A program made the position numbers and the translations under genes. 13,040 bases of DNA from Gammaproteobacteria bacterium (GTDB lineage Bacteria > Pseudomonadota > Gammaproteobacteria > GRL18): NCBI GenBank assembly GCA_028571885.1, contig JAPVVU010000040.1, positions 1 to 13,040 of the forward strand, in the 5' to 3' direction. Positions 7,030 through 13,040 of this stretch are shown here, in pieces. How positions within the stretch are numbered: position 1 is the first letter of the stretch; each line of letters opens with the position of its first letter. The notes under the pieces are model-generated. The model worked only from the letters and a program-made list of their open reading frames with translations, had not been told where the DNA came from and searched no databases.

Positions 7030-7956
7030 TTAACTTCCAGTCGGTTGAGCGACGATGGCATCTTCCAGGATACCCAGGAGTTTTTCCATGCCGGCAGGTA
7101 TCTCATCCTGAGAAATTTTAATTTTTATGCCAAGCTGATACGTTTTGTCGACTTTGCTTCCCTGTCTGCTGGTGCGTTGATAGGATGCATTGACTTTGAA
7201 GTTTACTGAGGAACTGTATTTGACTTTTGCGCTGGCTTTAGCAAAGAGTGAGGTGATACCTCCTGTCCCCGTACTTGCAGAACCGGATGTCGATGACTTG
7301 TATCCAAAGCTCGTCGATCCTTTGAACTTCGAACCGACGCGAGCATACTCCATGGAGGTGATTTTTGCATGAAAATCGATCTCGCCTTCTTCGACCCGGA
7401 TAAATGGAATGGGCAGCATCGTCAAGATAGGCACTTCCAGCTGCATTTCATCAAAGACTGCCGGAACAGCGTCATCATCTTCCGTTGTAACGCTTGCCGC
7501 CATGCCCGTACCGCCTGCTACGGTGACGGTAGTGCTGCTGTCATACCCGCTTCCCGCACTGGTAACGGTAATATCCGTTACAGCACCGCTTGTATTGACC
7601 GTAGCCGTTGCCGTGGCCCCGGTACCAACACCCGAGATAGTGACGGCCGCACCTGCTGCATAACCGGAACCTCCGCTGCTTACAGAGATAGAATCTATCT
7701 TACCTTTCACCGCAGCCTGATAAGGTGCAACCATCTTAGGATATTTGAAACTGACATAAACGGGTGTTCCCGGTGTCACTACGCCGGTGGTCTCATCTTC
7801 GGAATCAGGGGTAAAACCAACTGCTTTGATAAAATCAACCGTTGAAAGTGCGGCTTGAGCCTGCGCATCAACGATCGCATTCAGCGGTCCGCCAATCATA
7901 CTTTGAAAATCGATACTTGAAAGCTCCTGACCAGGAGCATAATTTGAAATAGCCAT
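7030..7956 (-). CDS. DUF2589-family protein with inserted GGSGY-type repeats
   Basis: The 308-residue product carries the hallmarks of DUF2589, a family of unknown function. The N-terminal helix is ELSSIDFQSMIGGPLNAIVD, continuing AQAQAALSTVDFIKAVGF. It is followed by VPILTMLPIPFIRVEEGEIDF (175-195) with AKITSME, then a beta-rich C-terminal half ending in KIKISQDEIPAGMEKLLGIL. Residues about 85-158 are an insertion of two Gly-rich beta repeats, SISVSSGGSGY...VTISGVGTGATATATV and DITVTSAGSGY...VTVAGGTGMAASVT. This type is familiar from phage tail and surface proteins. The ATG at 7956 has AAAGGAT 7 bases upstream. There is no signal peptide or membrane span, so it is presumably cytosolic. It is first in a minus-strand unit with the 244- and 182-residue genes and perhaps the lipoprotein gene. 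No convincing minus-strand promoter was found upstream. Confidence 0.87.
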   Translation of the reverse strand: MAISNYAPGQELSSIDFQSMIGGPLNAIVDAQAQAALSTVDFIKAVGFTPDSEDETTGVVTPGTPVYVSFKYPKMVAPYQAAVKGKIDSISVSSGGSGYAAGAAVTISGVGTGATATATVNTSGAVTDITVTSAGSGYDSSTTVTVAGGTGMAASVTTEDDDAVPAVFDEMQLEVPILTMLPIPFIRVEEGEIDFHAKITSMEYARVGSKFKGSTSFGYKSSTSGSASTGTGGITSLFAKASAKVKYSSSVNFKVNASYQRTSRQGSKVDKTYQLGIKIKISQDEIPAGMEKLLGILEDAIVAQPTGS

Positions 7957-8154
7957 GATTGAATCCTTTTACGTTGTAGTTTTGATTAACATTTAGGATT
8001 TAGCACAATACAAACTCTGGATTCTTGTAACCCTATACTTCCTATATAGCATAACAATTGTTTTTTTGCTATAGTTATTAAATTTTTTATTTCCTAAGAG
8101 AGTATTTAAATTCTATATTTTTTAGTATTAATTAATGCTCAATAAAAAGACCTG
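7957..8154. promoter_or_regulatory. AT-rich divergent intergenic region with nested palindrome
   Basis: This is the left part of the 358-base space between the minus-strand DUF2589 unit and the plus-strand exporter operon. Its main structure is a nested inverted repeat, TATAGCA (8045-8051) with TGCTATA (8067-8073), surrounding the perfect 10-bp palindrome AACAATTGTT (8053-8062). This could be a regulator binding site or, because of the T-run at 8061-8067, part of a bidirectional transcription stop. Minus-strand -10/-35 pairs were searched by eye and none was convincing. The rest is AT-rich with no ORF. Confidence 0.4.
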
Positions 8155-8224
8155 GTAACTACGTGGTGAGCGTATATTTCTTAATGACAACAGGCTCTTT
8201 ATAAATAATATGCTGAATAGTTAC
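8155..8224. repeat. Inverted-ended repeat element, copy 2 (degenerate left arm)
   Basis: This 70-base copy of the 2864-2940 element is in the same orientation. The 19 bases at 8170-8188 and the 26 bases at 8199-8224 are identical to copy 1. The left arm keeps GTAACTA (8155-8161), but an 8-base segment replaces TTCA, and the centre is shorter. The inverted ends therefore no longer pair fully. It lies between two divergent operons, upstream of the exporter promoter candidate. Two copies at different, non-homologous sites show that this is a dispersed repeat rather than a local hairpin. Confidence 0.83.
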
Positions 8225-8248
8225 AAATAAACAAAGGTACTATAGAGG

Positions 8249-8278
8249 TTAAATTTTTGTTATATTGAAGATTATAAT
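8249..8278 (+). promoter_or_regulatory. Candidate promoter of the exporter operon
   Basis: A perfect -10 hexamer, TATAAT, is at 8273-8278. A weak -35 (TTAAAT, 8249-8254) is 18 bases upstream. The predicted start, near 8285, would leave a leader of about 30 bases before the ATG at 8315. The weak -35 suggests low or activator-dependent expression. Confidence 0.4.
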
Positions 8279-8314
8279 AAATAGAGGACTAATTGTTGTG
8301 CGGGCATTATCTTT

Positions 8315-9721
8315 ATGAATTCAATGACTACTATTTGTCGTATACCAGCGATCGGCTTTCTGGTATTTTTTATCAGCAGTATTTCGTTTGCCGGTGATTT
8401 AAGCTTTTCTCAAGCATGGTCAGAGTTGCAAAAAAATAATGACGGACTTGCAGCGGCTTATGCGAATCAGGAAAAATCTGAGCATATGGTTGAGGCTGCA
8501 GAGGATCTTTATTGGCCGGAAATTGGCATCACAGCTGATTATACAAAGTTGGATGATGAGGTTAGTTTAGAGCCTTCAGATTTATTTGATTCTATGCCCA
8601 GAGGTGACGTTCTGGAAAAATTTTTAAATTTGCTAGGAAGGATTGACGGGATTCCACGCAGTCAGATTAATGATGCTTTTACCAGTGAAATGACCAAAGA
8701 CTATGTGGTTATCTCTTCTTTGAATGCTGTATGGCCTGTTTATACCGGGGGACGGATTGATGCTGCACAGGATATTGCTGTCAACCAGTTAGCAGAAGCA
8801 AAATACTTATCTCGAATAAAAAAACAGGCTCTGTTTGAGCAATTAGTGAAAGTCTATTTTGGTGTGGTTCTGTCAAAGGAGGTTTTGGCTGCTCGAACAG
8901 ATTTAGAAAAGGGTTTGTTTAAGCATTTTGATAATTCAAAAAAACTACAGAAAGAAGGTCAGATAGCAAAGGTTGAACGTTTAAAAGCTGAGGCCAGTTA
9001 TGACAAATCACGGGTTGAAAAAAATAAAGCCAGACGTTCACTTGAAATAGCTCAGGTGGCATTAAATCATCTGTTAAAAGAAAAACATGATATTAACCCC
9101 AATAGCTTGCTGTTTATTAATAATACCCTGCCTTCAATGTCTGAAATTACTACTGAGACATTAAAAAATCATCCGGGACTTGGCGTGCTTGACTCTAAAC
9201 GCAAGCAGGCAGAGGGTTTTGTCGATGTCAAAGAAGGGGAATATTTACCGGAAGTTTTTTTGTTTGGCAGTTATAATCTCTATGAACAGGACACACTGGC
9301 TGCTGATTTAGCCCCTGACTGGATGGTTGGCGTCGGTGTAAAAATACCAATAACGACTCGTACCGGCCGTTCAGGGAAACTAAAAGCAGCAAAATCCACT
9401 ATTATTGAACTGGATTATCTTACGACTCAAGCGATTCAGGATCTAAAACTACTGGTCGAAAAAACCTGGCGTGAAGCCAATACCGCTCTGGAAGAATATA
9501 ATGGTTTGAAATCCAGTCTTGCGCTGGCTTATGAAAATATCCGCATGCGTGATATAGCATTCTCTCAGGGGCTTTCTACCTCACTGGAAGTAGTAGATGC
9601 CAAATTATTTTTAGTCAGTATCAAAATTCAACGTCAGGTAGCGGCCTATCAATATGTCTTATCACTTGCCCGTTTGTTAGCACTTAGTGATCAAATGTCT
9701 TCTTTTTCCGGTTACCAATAA
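8315..9721 (+). CDS. TolC-family outer-membrane efflux protein
   Basis: The 468-residue product has an N-terminal signal peptide with a likely cut after SFA (residue 26). The TolC/OEP fold appears in two repeats. The first has LSFSQAWSELQKNNDGLAAA, a long helix and the conserved turn VWPVYTGGRIDAAQDIA (139-155). The second has YLPEVFLFGSYNLYEQ, VGVGVKIPITTRTGR and a closing helix with LSTSLEVVDAKL. It should form the trimeric outer-membrane channel and periplasmic tunnel of the exporter encoded by the next three genes. Length is normal for the family. The ATG at 8315 has only a weak Shine-Dalgarno; the in-frame ATG at 8324 (residue 4) is an alternative. The next gene follows after 34 bases. 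The exported substrate cannot be told from sequence. Confidence 0.93.
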   Translation: MNSMTTICRIPAIGFLVFFISSISFAGDLSFSQAWSELQKNNDGLAAAYANQEKSEHMVEAAEDLYWPEIGITADYTKLDDEVSLEPSDLFDSMPRGDVLEKFLNLLGRIDGIPRSQINDAFTSEMTKDYVVISSLNAVWPVYTGGRIDAAQDIAVNQLAEAKYLSRIKKQALFEQLVKVYFGVVLSKEVLAARTDLEKGLFKHFDNSKKLQKEGQIAKVERLKAEASYDKSRVEKNKARRSLEIAQVALNHLLKEKHDINPNSLLFINNTLPSMSEITTETLKNHPGLGVLDSKRKQAEGFVDVKEGEYLPEVFLFGSYNLYEQDTLAADLAPDWMVGVGVKIPITTRTGRSGKLKAAKSTIIELDYLTTQAIQDLKLLVEKTWREANTALEEYNGLKSSLALAYENIRMRDIAFSQGLSTSLEVVDAKLFLVSIKIQRQVAAYQYVLSLARLLALSDQMSSFSGYQ

Positions 9722-9755
9722 AAAGTATCAATAACAGGCTATTTAAATCATTATT

Positions 9756-10748
9756 ATGAATAAATTAATTTCTTTTTTCTCATGGATTATTATTGTTGTT
9801 TTACTGGGGCTTATAATCCATTCATTCTGGCAGGCCTATCAGCCACAGGTACAGCGATTACAAGGACAAATTGAGGCGCGTCAATATAATGTTTCATCAA
9901 AAATTCCCGGTCGTATTGATGAAATACTGGTCAGAAAGGGTGATCAGGTACATAAGAAACAATTGATTTATACGCTATTAAGTCCGGAGCTGGAAGCTAA
10001 ATTAGTAGAAGCAAAGGCTATTAGTGCAGCTGCACAGGATTTAGCAGAAGAAGCGGTTAAGGGAGCAAGAAAACAAGAGGTGGCTGCGGCTAAAGATAAT
10101 TGGCAAAAGGCGAAAGCCGCCGCACAGTTATATGAAAAAACCTATCAACGAGTAAACAACTTGTATAAACAAGGCGTGCTTTCCGAACAAAAGAAAGATG
10201 AGGCACATACACAATTACAAGCTGCACGATATACCCAGCACGCTGCTCTTCAGCTGTATCAGATGGCAGAAGAAGGAACACGAGAGGAAACACGTAAAGC
10301 AGCAGCAGATAAGGCTCGTGCTGCGGAGGGTGCCGTGGCGGAGGTAAAAGCCTACACTGATGAAACACAAGTTGTCAGTTGGCATGATGGTGAAGTGACT
10401 CAGGTATTATTACACAAAGGTGAAATTGCACCTGCCGGCTTTCCTGTAGTAACCATCATGGATATGAATGACATGTGGGCCGTGTTTCATGTGCGTGAAG
10501 ATTTGCTTCCTCACTATCAGCAGGGGAGTGAATTTTCTGTGACGATTCCGGCAATAGGAAAAAAAGTCTATCAGTTTAAAGTGAGTCATGTGTCTGTGAT
10601 GGGTGATTACGCAACATGGCGTGCAACCGATAGTTCTAAAGGCTTTGATATGAGAACCTTTGAGGTTGAAGCTGAACCGCTTCAAGCTATTGAAGGAGCA
10701 CGTGTCGGTATGTCGGTGATAGTTCAGCAGATATCTAAACAGAAGTGA
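9756..10748 (+). CDS. HlyD/EmrA-type membrane fusion protein
   Basis: The 330-residue periplasmic adaptor has one N-terminal membrane anchor (residues 4-25, SFFSWIIIVVLLGLI). A split lipoyl-like domain follows: NVSSKIPGRIDEILVRKGDQV (45-65) and its second half, VVSWHDGEVTQVLLHKGE (206-223). Between them is an Ala/Lys/Glu-rich coiled-coil hairpin (about 80-200) that would dock onto the TolC channel. A beta-barrel domain, MWAVFHVREDLLPHY and onward, closes the protein. The signature GDYATWRATDSSKGFDMRTF (283-302) is typical of adaptors paired with ABC-2 permeases. It bridges the inner-membrane permeases and the outer-membrane channel. The Shine-Dalgarno is weak (AGG 17 bases upstream). Its stop overlaps the next start by 4 bases (GTGA). 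Confidence 0.93.
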   Translation: MNKLISFFSWIIIVVLLGLIIHSFWQAYQPQVQRLQGQIEARQYNVSSKIPGRIDEILVRKGDQVHKKQLIYTLLSPELEAKLVEAKAISAAAQDLAEEAVKGARKQEVAAAKDNWQKAKAAAQLYEKTYQRVNNLYKQGVLSEQKKDEAHTQLQAARYTQHAALQLYQMAEEGTREETRKAAADKARAAEGAVAEVKAYTDETQVVSWHDGEVTQVLLHKGEIAPAGFPVVTIMDMNDMWAVFHVREDLLPHYQQGSEFSVTIPAIGKKVYQFKVSHVSVMGDYATWRATDSSKGFDMRTFEVEAEPLQAIEGARVGMSVIVQQISKQK

Positions 10749-11932
10749 CTATTCTACAACAACTCCGTCGTGAATGGGGCTTGTTAGTCACCGATCCCTG
10801 GTTACGTGCTTTTGTCAGTTGGGTGCCTCTGCTGTTGTTTTTTATCCTGTGGTGGATATTTTCTTCAAGTATCCCGCGTGACCTGGCAGTTGGCATTGTC
10901 GATCTGGATCACAGTGATTTATCACGAAGTTTAGTGCGCCATTATGATTCTAATCCGGTGTTAAGTGTCACCAGCCAATATGAAAGTATCAGGCAGGGAA
11001 GCCGTGCTTTGAGCAGCGGCAAAATTAATGCATTAGTTGTTATTCCCTCCAATCTAAAAAGAGATGTTATTACCGGACACCCGCCGCAAGTGACTGCTTT
11101 TTATAATACTCAATTTATACTGATTGGTAAGCTGATATCCAGTGGGTTGCTGGTTGCTCAGGGAACATTTTCAGCTGAAATTGATATTGTTAAAGCCATG
11201 ATCCAGGGGGATGTAATTGATCAGGCCGTTGCTGCAGCCGTGCCTGTCAGTACACAGATCACGCCTTTATTTAACTTAAAGAGTGATTATGCCCAATTTC
11301 TTGTTTCAGCACTCATTCCTGCCATCTGGCAAGTCCTGATTATACTAATCACTATGCTTGCTTTATCCAGAGAACTTCGTCTGCAAGGCTTTGCCAGCTG
11401 GCTTGCGGATAGTCCGTTTAAGGCCATTGTGGGTAAATTATTACCTTATACATTAATATTATGGCTGCATGGTGCTGTTTTTCTCTACTTTATGTATGGC
11501 GTTCTTAACTGGCCAATGAATGGGCACTGGGGTGTTTTATTATTAAGTCAGTTGTTAGTGATACTGGCGAGTCAGGCAGTTGCTTTGCTGGTGGTAGTGG
11601 TGGTGCAAAATGCTGACATTGCATTGAGTTTTGCCGCCGCATATGCTGCACCCAGTTTTGCCTTTATGGGAATCACTTTTCCAGCGACTGATATGAATAC
11701 TCTGGCTCTAATCTGGAGAGATCTTATTCCTGTGAGTCACTATATGCAAATTCAACTGTACCAGGCTAATCATGGCGCTTCTATCCAAACGGCATTGCCG
11801 CAAATGGGCGCACTGATGTTATTTTTTATTGCCTTTCCAATTGCCTGGCAATGGGTTGTTTATGTGATATTAAAATCCCCTAAAACTCATGTTGAAACTC
11901 GTGTTAAAACCACGGGGGCTGATAAAGCATGA
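10745..11932 (+). CDS. ABC-2 type permease with large periplasmic domain, first of pair
   Basis: The 395-residue product starts at GTG 10745, overlapping the adaptor stop by 4 bases. Topology is that of the ABC2_membrane_3 (YhhJ/YbhR-like) class: one N-terminal membrane span (about 24-41), a periplasmic domain of about 140 residues opening with VGIVDLDHSDLSRSLV, then about five spans (186-207, 230-252, 262-287, 292-312, 352-376). The conserved ITFPATDMN motif is at 310-318. It should form a heterodimer with the product of the next gene, driving export through the HlyD and TolC partners. No nucleotide-binding domain is fused to it. A second 4-base overlap (ATGA) leads into the next gene, so expression of the pair is likely coupled. 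Confidence 0.92.
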   Translation: MTILQQLRREWGLLVTDPWLRAFVSWVPLLLFFILWWIFSSSIPRDLAVGIVDLDHSDLSRSLVRHYDSNPVLSVTSQYESIRQGSRALSSGKINALVVIPSNLKRDVITGHPPQVTAFYNTQFILIGKLISSGLLVAQGTFSAEIDIVKAMIQGDVIDQAVAAAVPVSTQITPLFNLKSDYAQFLVSALIPAIWQVLIILITMLALSRELRLQGFASWLADSPFKAIVGKLLPYTLILWLHGAVFLYFMYGVLNWPMNGHWGVLLLSQLLVILASQAVALLVVVVVQNADIALSFAAAYAAPSFAFMGITFPATDMNTLALIWRDLIPVSHYMQIQLYQANHGASIQTALPQMGALMLFFIAFPIAWQWVVYVILKSPKTHVETRVKTTGADKA

Positions 11933-13040
11933 CCTGGGGAAAACTTTTAGTTTTTGAAATAAAAGCAATATTCACCAATTTCGGTTTGCTTCTTACTGTA
12001 TTTGGCGGTGTTTTTTTATATTCTTTTCTTTATCCCTTGCCCTATAGTCAGCAATTGCCCCGGGATCAATCTGTGGTAGTGGTTGATCTGGATAATAGCG
12101 CTGTGAGTCGTCGCTTAATACGCATGATCAATGCCACACCACAAGTCCATATTAATCGTTATGTTTATAATATCAGTGATGCCCAACAGATTATAGAGGA
12201 AGAAGGTCTGGCAGGGATGTTAGTGATACCGAAAAATTTCTATCGGGATTTACTCCACGGCCATAGTCCGACTTTATCCTATGCAGGAGACGCCTCTTAT
12301 TTTCTTGTTTATAGTACCGTGATTGAGGGGTTAGCCACAGCAGGAGCGACTCTTGGGGCTGGAATAAAGGTATTACACCATTTAATTGAAGGCAAGTCAT
12401 TAATCACGGCAAAACAGCAATACAGTCCTATGTATCTTAATTTGAGGCCTGTTTTCAATATGACTGGCGGGTATATAAATTATGTGGTTCCGGCTGTATT
12501 TGTGGTCATTCTGTATCAAACCTTATTAATTGGCGTAGGATTGCTTGGTGCAACACAAAATGAAAAGGATGCCATGGGTGAAAAGGGATATTGGCAGCAA
12601 GTACCGGCATGGAAACTAGTGCTGGCGAGAAGTCTTATCTTTTTAATGATCTACTTTATTTTGGCGTTTTATTATTTTGGTTTTTGTTTTGATTATTATA
12701 ATATTTCAAAATTGGCTGAACCATTAGAATTAATTCAATTAATTATTCCTTTTTTATTAGCAACCACTTTTTTTGGTATTTGTATTGGTTTATTATTGCC
12801 CAGACCAGAACTGGTTACTGCACTAATTTTATTCACTTCCTTACCCATCGTGTTTTCTGCAGGTTTTGTCTGGCCAATCAATATGCTGCCGGCTCTTCTG
12901 GTGGATCTCTCACAAATATTGCCTGCCATCCCGGCCATTCAGGCATTTTTACAACTTAATCAAATGGGGGCTGATTTTTCTCAAATCAGTGCTTTGTGGC
13001 AACAATTATGGTTGCAGACATTTATCTATGCAATTTTTTC
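11929..13040 (+). CDS. ABC-2 type permease, second of pair (3'-partial)
   Basis: The ATG at 11929 overlaps the previous stop by 4 bases. The frame stays open for 370 codons to the window end, so the C-terminus is missing. Architecture matches the preceding gene: an N-terminal span (about 18-35), a periplasmic domain opening with VVVVDLDNSAVSRRLIRMIN (49-68), then spans at about 183-207, 232-252, 267-290 and 296-315. The conserved motif is SAGFVWPINMLP (310-321). Sequence similarity to the first permease in both the VDLD.S..SR and the [TV][FW]P....[LM] motifs points to an old duplication, now a heterodimeric pair. Family members are usually about 370-400 residues, so only the final tail should be missing. 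Whether an ATPase gene follows is not visible. Confidence 0.92.
   Translation, partial: MTWGKLLVFEIKAIFTNFGLLLTVFGGVFLYSFLYPLPYSQQLPRDQSVVVVDLDNSAVSRRLIRMINATPQVHINRYVYNISDAQQIIEEEGLAGMLVIPKNFYRDLLHGHSPTLSYAGDASYFLVYSTVIEGLATAGATLGAGIKVLHHLIEGKSLITAKQQYSPMYLNLRPVFNMTGGYINYVVPAVFVVILYQTLLIGVGLLGATQNEKDAMGEKGYWQQVPAWKLVLARSLIFLMIYFILAFYYFGFCFDYYNISKLAEPLELIQLIIPFLLATTFFGICIGLLLPRPELVTALILFTSLPIVFSAGFVWPINMLPALLVDLSQILPAIPAIQAFLQLNQMGADFSQISALWQQLWLQTFIYAIF

Noticed and set aside
7369..7845. 158-codon + strand ORF rich in Cys and Arg
   Set aside because: It is a mirror of the Gly/Ser/Thr-rich repeat insert of the DUF2589 gene; such composition keeps the opposite strand open by chance.
7923..7938. 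GCTCCT/AGGAGC hairpin in the first codons of the DUF2589 gene
   Set aside because: It is a short stem within coding sequence; it might affect translation initiation, but nothing separates it from codon-driven chance.
8293..8400. Short TTG-started + strand frame overlapping the TolC gene start
   Set aside because: About 35 codons in another frame with no recognisable product; it starts next to AGAGGA, but the TolC signal peptide frame explains the region better.

Overview
The window looks like a piece of a moderately low-GC, Gram-negative chromosome, most likely gammaproteobacterial. This is an inference from the periplasmic multiheme cytochrome c, the lipoprotein signal, the complete TolC/HlyD/ABC-2 export set and the Shine-Dalgarno pattern; no rRNA or marker gene is present to fix the taxon. 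No tRNA, rRNA, CRISPR array or recognisable transposase gene was seen.

Layout, left to right. (1) 1-2856, + strand: the 3' part of a secreted multiheme cytochrome c. It has an N-terminal PKD domain, a cadherin-like domain and a C-terminal region with nine CXXCH haem sites. (2) 2864-2940: a 77-bp element with 13-bp perfect inverted ends. A second, degenerate copy in the same orientation lies at 8155-8224. (3) 3125-3322, +: a 65-residue, very acidic protein of unknown function behind a plausible sigma-70 promoter. (4) 7956 down to 3448, - strand: a probable four-gene unit. It encodes a DUF2589-type protein with an inserted Gly-Ser-Gly-Tyr repeat module, an unrecognised 244-residue protein, an unrecognised 182-residue helical protein, and a GC-richer lipoprotein in which six HAF-type repeats sit inside a sialidase-like (BNR/Asp-box) scaffold. 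(5) 7957-8314: an AT-rich divergent intergenic region with a palindrome, the second repeat copy and a promoter candidate. (6) 8315 to the window end, +: a tightly packed tripartite export operon of a TolC-type outer-membrane channel, an HlyD-type adaptor and two ABC-2 permeases overlapping by four bases each. The last permease runs off the window, and no ATPase is seen.

The two repeat copies bracket the whole block of poorly characterised genes (about 5.2 kb), which separates two conventional modules: cytochrome electron transfer on the left and envelope export on the right. The DUF2589 cluster, with its repeat insertion and attached composite lipoprotein, is the best candidate for an undescribed system. 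Its members look structural or surface-related rather than metabolic, but no function can be assigned from sequence alone.
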